Shown here: positions 17,271-26,591 of the stretch, in pieces
Position numbering within the stretch: position 1 is the first letter of the stretch
Layout of the letters: the number at the start of each line of letters is the position of its first letter
Assembly (NCBI GenBank): GCA_016222825.1
Contig: JACRQF010000009.1
Span: forward strand, 186,001 to 250,000
DNA length: 64,000 nt
Source of the DNA: Verrucomicrobiota bacterium
GTDB lineage: Bacteria; Verrucomicrobiota; Verrucomicrobiia; CAIQCK01
Reading direction: 5' to 3'
Translations under genes and position numbers: made by a program
Notes under the pieces: model-generated
What the model saw: the letters and a program-made list of their open reading frames with translations, nothing else
What the model was told of the DNA's origin: nothing
The model's database searches: none

Positions 17271-18620
17271 ATGAACATGAACCGACGTGCATTCCTTCGA
17301 ACTACCATTGCTGCAACAGGCGCCGCTTCTTTCCCAGCGCTTCTCCCCGCGCGTTTGCTCGGCGCGGACGGCGCGGTCACGCCGAACAACCGCGTCAACG
17401 TCGCCATGATCGGCACGGGACGGCAGGTGTTCTATGCGAACCTGCCGTGGTTCCTGTGGTCAGAGGACGTGCAGGTCGTCGCGGTGTGTGACGTGGACTC
17501 GTGGCGCATGGAGCAGGCGAAGAAAAAGGTCGAGGAGAATTACGCGAACAAGACAGGTTTTGGCAGCTACAAAGGCTGCGCTACCCATCGCGACTTCCGC
17601 GAGGTGCTCGCGCGCAAAGACGTGGACGCGGTGATGATTTCCACGCCCGACCATTGGCACGCCTACATGGCCGTGGAGGCCGCCAAGGCCGGCAAGGACA
17701 TCGCGCTCGAAAAACCGATCTCGCTCTCCTACGCGGAAGGCCGCGCCATCGCCGACGCGGTCAAGAAACACGGGCGCGTGTTCCGCACCGACACCGAGGT
17801 GCGTTCCACGCAAAGGTTCCAACGCTTGTGCGAAATCGTGCGCAACGGGCGCATCGGCCAGGTCAAGCGTGTGCTCGCCGGCGTGCCGAAGGACCCGCCG
17901 CCGCTGGCGGAGAATCCCGCGCCGATGCCCGTGCCGCCGGAGTTGGACTACGCGCTGTGGCAGGGCAACGCGCCGGAGCGGCCTTACACCGAGAAGCGCG
18001 TGCATTACCGGCAAGCCGGCCTCGATTACTCCGGCAAAGGGCCGGGCTGGATGCACATCAGCGACTACAGCCTCGGCGTGATCCTGAACTGGGGCACGCA
18101 CATCCTCGACATCACACAATGGGCGCTGAACACCGAGCGCACCGGCCCGGTGGAGATCGAGGGACAAGGCGAGTTCCCCAAGGACAACCTCTGGGACGTG
18201 GCGCAGCGGTTCGAGGTGCGCTACCGCTACGCCAGCGGCATCGAGGTGATCTACACCAACGCGGGCCGGCCGTTCGTGCGCGTGGAGGGCGCGGAGGGCT
18301 GGATCGAGAACACGTGGTTCCAATCCGACGGCTTCAAAGCGAGCGACCCGGCGCTGTTGAAGTGGAAACCCGGCCCGAGCGAACTCCAACTGCCGTGCAT
18401 CAGCGAGAAGGAGGACTTCATCAACTGCGTCCGCAGCCGCAAGGAGACGATCATCCCCGCCGAAGTCGGCCACCGCACGGCCGCGATGTGCCAGATTGGT
18501 TTCATCGCCGCCAGGCTCGGCCAGAAACTGCAGTGGAATCCCGCCGCCGAGAAGTTCTCCGGCAACGACGAGGCCAACAAGATGTTGTCCCGCCCGCTGA
18601 GCGCGCCGTGGACGATCTGA
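17271..18620 (+). CDS. Tat-exported Gfo/Idh/MocA-family oxidoreductase
   Basis: 449 residues; GAGGA lies about 9 nt before the ATG at 17271. Tat signal MNMNRRAFLRTTIAATGAAS. Rossmann motif NVAMIGTGRQVF, then TPDHWHAYMAVEAAKAGKD and the family's E-K-P (Glu147-Lys-Pro). The C-terminal domain contains ISDYSLGVILNWGTHILDITQW, carrying the conserved His. These proteins bind NAD(P) tightly and oxidise or reduce sugar hydroxyls; Tat export implies folding with cofactor before transport. Genes for a FAD oxidoreductase and a CxxCH protein on either side suggest a shared extracytoplasmic oxidation step (inference). Confidence 0.85.
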   Translation: MNMNRRAFLRTTIAATGAASFPALLPARLLGADGAVTPNNRVNVAMIGTGRQVFYANLPWFLWSEDVQVVAVCDVDSWRMEQAKKKVEENYANKTGFGSYKGCATHRDFREVLARKDVDAVMISTPDHWHAYMAVEAAKAGKDIALEKPISLSYAEGRAIADAVKKHGRVFRTDTEVRSTQRFQRLCEIVRNGRIGQVKRVLAGVPKDPPPLAENPAPMPVPPELDYALWQGNAPERPYTEKRVHYRQAGLDYSGKGPGWMHISDYSLGVILNWGTHILDITQWALNTERTGPVEIEGQGEFPKDNLWDVAQRFEVRYRYASGIEVIYTNAGRPFVRVEGAEGWIENTWFQSDGFKASDPALLKWKPGPSELQLPCISEKEDFINCVRSRKETIIPAEVGHRTAAMCQIGFIAARLGQKLQWNPAAEKFSGNDEANKMLSRPLSAPWTI

Positions 18621-18629
18621 ACCACCATA

Positions 18630-19829
18630 ATGAGCTCGACCATTGCTCGAATTATCCTAAGCACAGCGGCGCTCGCCAGCGCAGTAGCTTTCGCTGCCGA
18701 CCCGTATGGCGCGCCAGAGGGAACTTCCAACATCAAATCCGTCGCGCCGTCAAAACCGAAGCCGCAGTTTCAATACGACTCGGGTGACATCCGCATCTCC
18801 ATCCCGACTGCCGATGAGCCGAAGGTGAAGCGGTTCGGCGCGGAGAGCATCCGCGCTGCGGCGAAGTATCTCGACGACGGCGCGGTGGCGTGGACGCGTG
18901 GCAGGAAGTGCGTCGCGTGCCACACGACCGGAGCCTACATGCTCGCGCGCCCGATGTTGACGAAACAACTCGGCAAGCCAAGCGAGGAGGTGCGCGCGGA
19001 GTTCATCGCAACCATCCAGGACAAGCAACCATCCACGAAGGAGAAGGAAGGCGTCACCTATTACTCCCAGGCTGAGCGCGCGGTGTGGCGCGCGGCCGGC
19101 CTCGTGCAGTGGGACAAGCATGTTATCGGCAAGCTCTCCGAAGACACCGACCGCGCGTTGCGCGTCATGCTCCTCCAGCTTTCCAGCCACGGCGGTTTCT
19201 ACATGGCGGACCCTGTCGAGATCCCGTATGAGACGACCGACCTCGAACTCAGCCAGCACGCCGCGCGCGCCATCGTCGAGGCGCCCGGCTGGCTCGCCCA
19301 CCTCAAGGACGCCGACATGCTCCAGCGCGTCGCGCGACTGAAAGCCTTCCTGCGCAACGCGAAGCCGCGCCACTGTTACGACCGCGTGCTGCGCATCGGC
19401 ATCGCCTCGTTCATGCCGGATGTCGTGAGCAGGAAAGACCGCGCCGCCGACATCGCCTTGTTGTGGGCGAAACAGCACGATGACGGTGGCTGGTGCATGC
19501 GAGACATGGCCAACACAGATGACTGGAGTGCGCACATGACCGACATCGTCATCAACCTCCTCGAGGGCCTGCCTGACGCCGCGTGCCCCGGCAGCGATCC
19601 TTTCATGACTGCGCTCGCCATCTGTCTGTTGCGTGAAAGCGGTGTTCCCGCCAAAAACGCCCGCATCCAACGCGGCATTGCGTGGCTCAAACGCGAGCAG
19701 CGCGTGAGCGGCCGTTGGTGGATGCACTCGCTCTATCGCGGCAACTACCAGTTCTCCACCTACATCGCCACCGCAAAGGCCATGCAGGCGCTCGCGATGT
19801 GCGGTGAGATTTCAAAGCTGAAACCATGA
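18630..19829 (+). CDS. Exported alpha/alpha-toroid protein with one heme-c motif
   Basis: 399 residues. Signal peptide IILSTAALASAVAFAADP. A single C-V-A-C-H heme-binding motif (Cys94-Cys97-His98) sits near the N-terminus. The rest resembles squalene-cyclase/prenyltransferase-type helical repeats: LWAKQHDDGGWCMRDM, IAWLKREQRVSGRWWMHS, YIATAKAMQALAMCG. No catalytic DxDD motif is seen, so cyclase activity is unlikely. A c-type heme on this scaffold suggests electron transfer, perhaps from the adjacent oxidoreductases (inference). Its stop overlaps the next start by ATGA. Confidence 0.75.
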   Translation: MSSTIARIILSTAALASAVAFAADPYGAPEGTSNIKSVAPSKPKPQFQYDSGDIRISIPTADEPKVKRFGAESIRAAAKYLDDGAVAWTRGRKCVACHTTGAYMLARPMLTKQLGKPSEEVRAEFIATIQDKQPSTKEKEGVTYYSQAERAVWRAAGLVQWDKHVIGKLSEDTDRALRVMLLQLSSHGGFYMADPVEIPYETTDLELSQHAARAIVEAPGWLAHLKDADMLQRVARLKAFLRNAKPRHCYDRVLRIGIASFMPDVVSRKDRAADIALLWAKQHDDGGWCMRDMANTDDWSAHMTDIVINLLEGLPDAACPGSDPFMTALAICLLRESGVPAKNARIQRGIAWLKREQRVSGRWWMHSLYRGNYQFSTYIATAKAMQALAMCGEISKLKP

Positions 19830-22510
19830 ACACAGTCGTCCGGCGATTCATCCCGGCTGCGATTTCACTCGCTACCTTCACCATTCACGCTGCCGAGTTC
19901 TTCGTCTCACCGAACGGCGACGACGCCAATCCCGGCACCAAGGCGAAGCCGTTCGCGACACTGGAACGCGCGCGGGACGCGGCGCGTAAGCTCAACGCTC
20001 AAAGCTCAAAGCTCAAAACCGAAGTCGTGATGCGCGGCGGCATCTACTACTTGAAGCAACCGCTGGCGCTGGAACCACAGGACTCGGGGTTGACCATCGA
20101 GGCGGCGAAGGGCGAGGAGGTTGTCATCAGCGGCGGGCGGGTGGTGAACGAGTGGCGGCCGTGGCGTGGCAAGGTGTTGCAGAGCGATCTTAGCAAGCTC
20201 GACCTGCCGGACTGCAAGTTTCAGCAGCTCTACTTCAGGGGCCGACGCCAGCCGCTGGCGCGGGTGCCGAACTTCGACCCGAAACATCCGCGCATCGGCG
20301 GCGTGCTGTTCAACGAGCGCGTCGTGGAGCCAGGGACGAAGACGAAGTTCGGCTACCGCGCCGGCGAACTCGACCCGACGAAGTGGACGCATCCGGAGCG
20401 GGCGACGATGGTGTTTCACGATTCGCTCAACTACGAGCAGACTTGGGCAGCGCTCAAGCGCGTGGACGCGGCCAACCGTGTGATCGAGGCGGCGCGCGGC
20501 GTCTATGTGCTCGCGCCGGGCTGTCCTTATTATCTCTGCGGATTGCTGGAGGAGCTCGATGCGCCGGGCGAATGGTATGTGGACCCCGACAGCAAGACGC
20601 TTTACTTCTGGCCGCCGTCGGGCGCTCCGAAGCGCGATTCGGTCACCGTTCCGGCGCTTGGCTCGATCTTCGTCCTGCAAGGCGACGCGAAGGCAGGGAA
20701 GTTCGTCGAGAACGTCCGCATCACCGGCCTCGCGCTCCGCGATTGCCGCGGAAGGGCGATTGACATGAAAGCCGCGCGCAATTGCGCCGTGGCAGCGTGC
20801 GACCTGCGCAACGTCGGCACCGGCGTTTATCTTGGCGACGACACGCACGCCTGCCGCGTCGCGGGCTGCGACATGACGCAGACGACCGGCGACGGCGTGA
20901 GCATCATCGGCACGAGCACCGACCACAGCCGCGTCAGCGACCACGTCGTGGACAACAATTACATCTGGGACTTCGGCTGGGGGCACATCCACAACCGTTG
21001 CGGCGGCGTCTATATGCACCGCTGCTCGCGCTGCAAGGTGACGCACAACCACATCCACGACGGCCCGCGCTACGCCATCGGCATGGACGTCGGCAACGAT
21101 TGCGAGATCGCCTGGAACCACGGCCACCACGTCAATCTGACCACGTGCGACACGAGCATCATCGAGGCGGCGACCGCGCTCGACTGGCGGTTCCCCATCA
21201 AGGAGCAACTCGACCGCAACCGTCGCTTCAACTGGAACAACGTCATCCACCACAACCTGCTCCACGATTCCGGCGGCTACGGCCCGGGGCGCGGCGGCAA
21301 GTTCGAGATTCCACACTTCTCGTGGGGCATCTATCTCGACCTCGCGTGCAGCGGCTGGCGCATCCACGACAACGTCGTCTGGAACACCGTGCTCGGCGGC
21401 TTCATGCTCAACGCCGGCCTCGACAACACCGTCGAGAACAACATCTTCGTCGGCGGCAAACAGAACCAGGTCCAGTTCAACCCGTGGCCGAAATACCCGA
21501 TGTCCGGCCACCGCTGCGAGCGCAACATCATCAGCTACGACGGCGGCGCGGCGAGCCTCTATACCGTCCGCCAGATCACCAACAACATCTGCCGCTTTTC
21601 CAACAACCTCATCCATTGCGCGGGCGGCCTGCCACGCATTACTGGCATCCCGCGCGGGCCGAAGGCGGAGAACTGGAACGAGTGGCTCGCGATGGGGCAA
21701 GACCGCGGCTCGTTGCTGGCCGACCCGCGCTTCGTCAACGCCGCCGCGCGCGACTACCGGCTCAAGCCCAACTCGCCCGCCGAAAAGATCGGCTTCAAGC
21801 CGATCAACCTCAGTGGCGTCGGCAACTACGCCAGCCCCGACCGCCGCACGTGGCCGCGGCCGGAGATGAAAGTGTTGCGCGAGCCAGCCGATTACCGCCC
21901 GGCCCGCTCACTGGCCCCACAGCAGCCAACGTTGCGCACCTATGAGGACTATGCCTTCGGCGAATCCGAGCGCGGCGCAGGCGTTGGCATCGAGGCGGGC
22001 GTGAACTCCGTCGCCGTTACCGACGAGACCGCCGCGTCCGGCAAGCACAGCCTCAAGGTCGCCGACGGCGCGGGACAGAAACCGTCCTACCTGCCCTACA
22101 TCACCTACATGTTGGAGATGACCGAAGGCCGCCTCCGTGCCGGCTTCGACCTGCGCGTCGAGCCGGGCGCGCAGTTCGTTTACGAATGGCGCGACGATCC
22201 CTACAAATACAACCTCGGCCCGCGTCTCGCCGTGGACGCGCAAGGCTGGCTCACTGCGAACAACAAGCGCCTGCTCCAGTTGCCGCACTGCAAATGGGCG
22301 CGTTTCGACATCGGTTACGCCCTCGGCCCGAAAGCCACCGCCACCTACGACCTCACCGTCCGCCTGCCCGGCGCAGCCTCGCAACACTTCCGCAACCTCG
22401 CCTGCGCGCCGAACTTCAAGACGCTCAACTGCGTCGTCATCGTCTCGCCCGCGAACGCGCCGGCGGTGTTCTATCTCGATAACGTCGAGTTCAGACCGGA
22501 GAGAAAGTAG
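19826..22510 (+). CDS. Secreted right-handed beta-helix enzyme, GH141-like
   Basis: 894 residues with a Sec signal ending TIHAAEFFVSPNGDDANPGT. The F-V-S-P-x-G-D-D-x-N-P-G-T-x-x-x-P-F-A-T-L-E-R-A-R start is typical of GH141 and related parallel beta-helix proteins. The helix occupies residues ~30-620, rich in N and H turns (NNYIWDFGWGHIHNRCGGVY, NHIHDGPRYAIGMDVGND). A C-terminal beta-sandwich follows from ~690 (GKHSLKVADGAGQ). GH141 members include an alpha-L-fucosidase acting on rhamnogalacturonan II and a xylanase, which suits the pectin and xylan enzymes here. The exact family needs a profile search. Confidence 0.7.
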   Translation: MNTVVRRFIPAAISLATFTIHAAEFFVSPNGDDANPGTKAKPFATLERARDAARKLNAQSSKLKTEVVMRGGIYYLKQPLALEPQDSGLTIEAAKGEEVVISGGRVVNEWRPWRGKVLQSDLSKLDLPDCKFQQLYFRGRRQPLARVPNFDPKHPRIGGVLFNERVVEPGTKTKFGYRAGELDPTKWTHPERATMVFHDSLNYEQTWAALKRVDAANRVIEAARGVYVLAPGCPYYLCGLLEELDAPGEWYVDPDSKTLYFWPPSGAPKRDSVTVPALGSIFVLQGDAKAGKFVENVRITGLALRDCRGRAIDMKAARNCAVAACDLRNVGTGVYLGDDTHACRVAGCDMTQTTGDGVSIIGTSTDHSRVSDHVVDNNYIWDFGWGHIHNRCGGVYMHRCSRCKVTHNHIHDGPRYAIGMDVGNDCEIAWNHGHHVNLTTCDTSIIEAATALDWRFPIKEQLDRNRRFNWNNVIHHNLLHDSGGYGPGRGGKFEIPHFSWGIYLDLACSGWRIHDNVVWNTVLGGFMLNAGLDNTVENNIFVGGKQNQVQFNPWPKYPMSGHRCERNIISYDGGAASLYTVRQITNNICRFSNNLIHCAGGLPRITGIPRGPKAENWNEWLAMGQDRGSLLADPRFVNAAARDYRLKPNSPAEKIGFKPINLSGVGNYASPDRRTWPRPEMKVLREPADYRPARSLAPQQPTLRTYEDYAFGESERGAGVGIEAGVNSVAVTDETAASGKHSLKVADGAGQKPSYLPYITYMLEMTEGRLRAGFDLRVEPGAQFVYEWRDDPYKYNLGPRLAVDAQGWLTANNKRLLQLPHCKWARFDIGYALGPKATATYDLTVRLPGAASQHFRNLACAPNFKTLNCVVIVSPANAPAVFYLDNVEFRPERK

Positions 22511-22530
22511 TCGTCACGCTCTGCGTGACG
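22506..22530 (+). repeat. Single arm of the AGTAGTCNTCACGCTCCGCG repeat
   Basis: AGTAGTCGTCACGCTCTGCG plus TGACG matches the left arm at 15713 with a few changes and keeps a small hairpin (CGTCACG…CGTGACG). It straddles the stop of the beta-helix gene. AATGACGCCGAA follows at about 22552, as beside the 15713 copy and at 23937. A shorter piece (GGAGCGTGATGACCGCTATG) occurs near 23857. Confidence 0.6.
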
Positions 22531-22565
22531 GCATCATGATGACCACTATGTAATGACGCCGAAGC

Positions 22566-22601
22566 GGTTTTGTGTGGCGCGCGGGCGACGCACGGTGGCA
22601 G
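22566..22601 (+). promoter_or_regulatory. Class A upstream element, copy 3 (before GH99/71-like gene)
   Basis: GGTTTTGTGTGGCGCGCGGG, then CGACGCACGGTGGCAG. TGGCAG ends 11 nt before the ATG at 22613. It is more diverged in the central palindrome than copy 2, but the flanking TTTTNTTGTGG-like start and TGGCAGGCTG end are kept. Confidence 0.55.
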
Positions 22602-22612
22602 GCTGCACGCGC

Positions 22613-23839
22613 ATGATGAAGCGCTTTTTTCTCGCCGCCTTGCTGCTGGCGCCGCTGGCTTCCTTGCGCGGCGGCGAGGCGGAGCCGCTTCTGTTGGCGC
22701 ACTACATGCCGTGGTATACCACGAAGGAGTTTAGCGGGCAGTGGGGATGGCATTGGAGCATGGGACGGTTCGATCCCGATCGTGTCCGGGTGGACGGGCG
22801 GTCGGAGGCGGCTTCGCATGACTACCCGTTGATCGGCCTCTACGATTCCGCCGACCCACACGCGCTGGAGTGCCAGGCCCTGCTGATGAAGTTCGCGGGA
22901 CTCGATGGCGTGGTCGTGGATTGGTATGGGACCGATGACTTCAACGACTACGCGGCGAACCACCGGAACACGGAGCGGCTGATTCCCTTCATCAAGAAAG
23001 CCGGCCTCCGCTTCGCGATCTGTTACGAGGACCAGTCCATCGGCCAGATGGTCAAAGCCAAGGCCATCGAGGCGGAGCGCGCGGTTGCCCGCGGCAAACA
23101 GGCGTTGCAATGGCTACAGAAACATTGGTTCGGCGACGACGCTTACGTGAAGCGAGACGGCCGCCCCGTCCTCTTCGTCTTTGGCCCGCAGTATTTCAAA
23201 GGCGACCAATGGAGCGAACTGCGCGCCGCCTTGTCGTCACGGCCATTCATCTACGCGCTGCCGCATCTGGCGAAGGACGCGAGCGCCGACGGCGTGTTCG
23301 GATGGCCGCCCGTCGCCGGCGGCAAGACGCTCGCCCCCGCAGAGTGGCGGCAGGAACTCGACCGCCTCTACGCGCGGCGCGCGGCGGGCGAGTTCGTGGC
23401 GGCGGTGGCGTTTCCCGGCTATCACGATATCTACAAAGAGGCCGGCCTGCACGAGAGCTACGGGCGGATTGACGACCGCGAGGGGAAGACGTTTGCGGAA
23501 ACGCTCGATCTGGCGCTGAAGAGCGGCGCGCCGCTGATCCAGATCGCGACGTGGAACGACTACGGCGAAGGCACAGTCATCGAGCCGACGCGCAACCACG
23601 GCTACCGTTACCTGGAGATGCTCCAGGCGCGCGCGCAAGGCCTGCGAAGATCCCCGGCGCGATTCAGGCCGGCAGACCTGCGGTTGCCGGTTACGCTCTA
23701 TCAGTTGCGCAAACGCTGCGCCGGGAATGGCGAGGCAGGCCGCGAACTGGACAAAGCCACGGCGTTGCTCTTCACGTCCAAGTGCGGCGAGGCCGGCGTT
23801 GCGCTCAAGAAGGCCGCCGCGCTGGCGCGAGCGCCGTAG
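22613..23839 (+). CDS. Secreted GH99/GH71-like glycoside hydrolase
   Basis: 408 residues from the ATG pair at 22613. Signal peptide of the recurring type (RFFLAALLLAPLASLRGGE). LLLAHYMPWYTTKEF at the mature start and QIATWNDYGEGTVIEPT near residue 325 are the paired signatures of the GH71/99-like fold (W-N-D-x-x-E-G-T). GLDGVVVDWYGTDD is the strand-2 motif. GH99 members cleave internal alpha-mannosides through an epoxide; more distant relatives have unknown substrates. A C-terminal helical segment (~350-408) is extra. A class A element precedes it, so it is probably its own transcription unit. Confidence 0.75.
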   Translation: MMKRFFLAALLLAPLASLRGGEAEPLLLAHYMPWYTTKEFSGQWGWHWSMGRFDPDRVRVDGRSEAASHDYPLIGLYDSADPHALECQALLMKFAGLDGVVVDWYGTDDFNDYAANHRNTERLIPFIKKAGLRFAICYEDQSIGQMVKAKAIEAERAVARGKQALQWLQKHWFGDDAYVKRDGRPVLFVFGPQYFKGDQWSELRAALSSRPFIYALPHLAKDASADGVFGWPPVAGGKTLAPAEWRQELDRLYARRAAGEFVAAVAFPGYHDIYKEAGLHESYGRIDDREGKTFAETLDLALKSGAPLIQIATWNDYGEGTVIEPTRNHGYRYLEMLQARAQGLRRSPARFRPADLRLPVTLYQLRKRCAGNGEAGRELDKATALLFTSKCGEAGVALKKAAALARAP

Positions 23840-23936
23840 TTGGACATAAACCGATCGGAGCGTGATGACCGCTATGATCGAACGCAATCGTATGGGTAAA
23901 TACTGGACGCGGCTGGGCGAAACACATCTACTGGCA

Positions 23937-23983
23937 ATGACGCCGAAAGCTCTGGACTGCGGCAAGAATTGCCGCTTTCAGAG
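23937..23983. repeat. Intergenic hairpin repeat (GCTCTGGACTGCGGCAA type)
   Basis: AATGACGCCGAA is followed by AGCTCTGGACTGCGGCAAG and AATTGCCGCTTTCAGAG. The two halves pair imperfectly (CTGCGGCAA with TTGCCGC, CTCTG with CAGAG). It sits in the 240-base gap between the GH99-like and GH38-like genes. Nothing else was identified in that gap except a fragment of the CGTGATGACC repeat near 23857. Confidence 0.5.
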
Positions 23984-24081
23984 AAAGCGTGACTGCAAGC
24001 GAAACCCAGTCGCCGCGCTGGAACAAAGCTGTGATGCTCGCAGCAGTCCAGGGCGCTTCGCGCGTTCAGTTTGAGAAGCCT

Positions 24082-26586
24082 ATGAAAACGATTCAGCTTT
24101 TCATCTCGATCTTGGCGGCAGCCAGCGTCATCGCCTCAACTGCGCTGGCAGACTCCTCCATCCAACGCATTTACATCATCCACTTCTCGCACACCGACAT
24201 TGGCTTCACCGACATGCCGGGCGTGTGTCGGGAACTGCAACAACGCTACCTCGACATTGCGCTCGACGGCGTGCTGGCGACGATGTCGAAGCCGGCCGCG
24301 CAGAGGTTCCACTGGACGTGCGAGTCGCTCGTCACGGTGGACGACTGGTGGCAGGCGGCGTCGCCGTCGCGCCGGAAGGATTTCCTGAAGGCACTCCGCA
24401 GCGGCCAACTCGATGTAGCGGCGCTGCCGTGCAACCAGTCGCCGTTCCTCGACGCAGCGCAGTGGCGGACGATGCTGCGCTGGGTTCCCGAGGATCTCTG
24501 GCGGCAGTTCAAGCCGGCTGTCGCGCTGCAAAGCGACGTGAACGGCTTCCCGCGCGCCGGCGCGATGGCGTTGCTCGACCGCGGCGTCACACGGCTCTGC
24601 ATGAGCATCAACAGCGACAGTGGCGGCCCGCCGTTCTTCCGGCCGTCGGCGTTCTGGTGGAAGATGCCCGACGGGCGGCGGCTGTTCGTCTATCTGAACG
24701 AAACCTATCCCCACGGCTACGATTTCTTCGAGAGCGCGCACTGGCGGCGCGGGCCGGTGCCATTCGCGTCGGACACGCGCTACCGCCCGCCGCGCGCGGG
24801 CGATTTCTTTCGCACCGACGAGGCGTCGCTGCGGGCCGCGCACAAGCAATGTCTCCAGCAAATCGCGCGCATCCAGAAAGGCGGCTACAAGCACAACGTG
24901 CTGATGCTCTCGATGACGAACCACTGGCGCATGGACAACGACCCGCCGTTCCTAGCCATCGCTGATTTCGTCGCCGCATGGAACAAGCTCGGCCTGAAAC
25001 CGGAACTGGTCTTCACCACCGCGACGAAGGCGATGCAGGCGATGGAAAAAGCCATCGGTAGTGACGTCCCGGAGCATGAAGGCGAATTCACCGATTGGTG
25101 GGCCAACGGTGTCGTCTCCGGCCCGCGCGAGGTCGCTGCCACGCGCGTCGCCAAGCGTCTGCTCGCCGCCGCGCAATCGCCGCTCTGGGGACCGATGCCC
25201 GCCAGCGGCACAAGCAAGGCGCATTCGCTCTACAAAGACCTCTGCCTCTTCGACGAGCACACGTGGGGATCAAGTTGGAGCGTGGCGTTCCCGTGGACGC
25301 TCGACACGCAGGCGCAGTTCGCCGAGAAGGCGATGCTCGCGTGGCGTCCGATGGGCCAGGCGGAGTGGCTGCTCTCGCAGCGCGCCCGCACGCGGCTGCT
25401 GCGGGAGGGCGAAGGTTTGTTCGTGGCGAATCCGTCGCGCCGTCCGTTCAGCGGCTGGGTGCGGATACCCGCGACCTGCCTGCGCGACGACTATCACTCG
25501 CTGATCGATCTATCCACGGGCGCGCGCCTGCCGTTGCTCTTCGAGACCGGCATCCGGTCATGGAGCGCGCCGAAAAATCCGGGCGAACTCAGCCGCGAGA
25601 ACACCGCGGCGACCTTCCCCGACAACGTGCCTAACCAAATGGCGAAGTTTTGGGTCGAGAACCTTGCGCCGGACAGCTTCGTGAGGTTGCGTTTGGAGAA
25701 ACAACCCGCCGCCGCCGAGCCAAAGCCGAAGAGCGGCCTGACGATCCAACTCGACGACCAAGGCTGGCCGGTTTCCTCGCAGTGGGCCGGCATGAAGAAG
25801 CCGCTGTTCGTCGGCAACGTCGGCGAGTTCTCGGCGGTGAAGGTGAACGCGTTTGCGCCGCGCTGGCTGCTCAAGGACATCTGCGCCGCCGGCAGCTCTC
25901 CGCGCGGCGACGAACTGCGGAAGAAGCACATCGAGACGGTGCCGGCCACGGCGGAAGGCAAGGCGACCATCGAGGAAACGCCGCACACGCGGGTCTATGT
26001 GCAGTGGCTGAAGCATCCGCGCGTCGAGTGGGCGCAGCGCCGGCTCGAACTCTGGAAGCGCGAGCCGCGCGCCCGCGTCACGCTGCGCTTCAACCGCATC
26101 TCCTCCGAAGCGCCCGAGATTCTCTACGCCGGCTTCACGCTGCCGTGCGAAGGCACGCTCCCGCGCGTGAGCAACGGTGGCGTGCCGTTCACGCCGTTCA
26201 AGGAACAGATTCCCGGCTCCTGCCGCGACCACATCGCGCTCGACGGCTGGGCCGACTACGCCACGCCGGACGGCCACTGGCTCTGGGTGAGCCGCGACGC
26301 GCCGCTGGTCAGCTTCGACAGCCCGCAAATCTGGACGCGCCGCCAGACGCCGCCGGAGCATCCGGAGCGGTTGCTGGCGATGCTGTTCAACAACTTCTGG
26401 TATACGAACTTCGTCGCCGACGAGCACGGCGTGATGGAGTTCCAGTTCGACCTCGTCTGGCGCGAGAAGCTCGACACGCGCGCCGCCACCGACCTGGCCG
26501 ACGCGCTTGTCGCCGAGCCGGTGGTTCTGATCAACTCCGGTGGCCCGGAAAGCCCGATTGTGATGCAGAGACTTTTCAACCCCTGA
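24082..26586 (+). CDS. Secreted GH38-like protein (alpha-mannosidase superfamily)
   Basis: 834 residues from the ATG at 24082, which starts the signal peptide IQLFISILAAASVIASTALAD. The mature start IYIIHFSHTDIGFTD (His37-Asp39) corresponds to the H-x-D zinc-binding motif of GH38. The following FHWTCESLVTVDDWW and VALQSDVNGFPRAGA resemble later family segments, the Asp of SDVNG being the candidate nucleophile. The C-terminal half is beta-sandwich-rich, ending GVMEFQFDLVWREKL. True GH38 enzymes hydrolyse alpha-mannosides; this divergent exported subgroup is uncharacterised to my knowledge. Six bases separate its stop from the next gene. Confidence 0.65.
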   Translation: MKTIQLFISILAAASVIASTALADSSIQRIYIIHFSHTDIGFTDMPGVCRELQQRYLDIALDGVLATMSKPAAQRFHWTCESLVTVDDWWQAASPSRRKDFLKALRSGQLDVAALPCNQSPFLDAAQWRTMLRWVPEDLWRQFKPAVALQSDVNGFPRAGAMALLDRGVTRLCMSINSDSGGPPFFRPSAFWWKMPDGRRLFVYLNETYPHGYDFFESAHWRRGPVPFASDTRYRPPRAGDFFRTDEASLRAAHKQCLQQIARIQKGGYKHNVLMLSMTNHWRMDNDPPFLAIADFVAAWNKLGLKPELVFTTATKAMQAMEKAIGSDVPEHEGEFTDWWANGVVSGPREVAATRVAKRLLAAAQSPLWGPMPASGTSKAHSLYKDLCLFDEHTWGSSWSVAFPWTLDTQAQFAEKAMLAWRPMGQAEWLLSQRARTRLLREGEGLFVANPSRRPFSGWVRIPATCLRDDYHSLIDLSTGARLPLLFETGIRSWSAPKNPGELSRENTAATFPDNVPNQMAKFWVENLAPDSFVRLRLEKQPAAAEPKPKSGLTIQLDDQGWPVSSQWAGMKKPLFVGNVGEFSAVKVNAFAPRWLLKDICAAGSSPRGDELRKKHIETVPATAEGKATIEETPHTRVYVQWLKHPRVEWAQRRLELWKREPRARVTLRFNRISSEAPEILYAGFTLPCEGTLPRVSNGGVPFTPFKEQIPGSCRDHIALDGWADYATPDGHWLWVSRDAPLVSFDSPQIWTRRQTPPEHPERLLAMLFNNFWYTNFVADEHGVMEFQFDLVWREKLDTRAATDLADALVAEPVVLINSGGPESPIVMQRLFNP

Positions 26587-26591
26587 CGCTC

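Noticed and set aside
18630-19829. Squalene-hopene cyclase
   Set aside because: There is no DxDD catalytic motif, the protein is too short, and it is exported with a heme-c motif.
20006-21700. Minus-strand frame of over 500 codons opposite the beta-helix gene
   Set aside because: Composition (V, A, D, R runs) is typical of an antisense shadow; the plus-strand protein has a signal peptide and recognisable fold.
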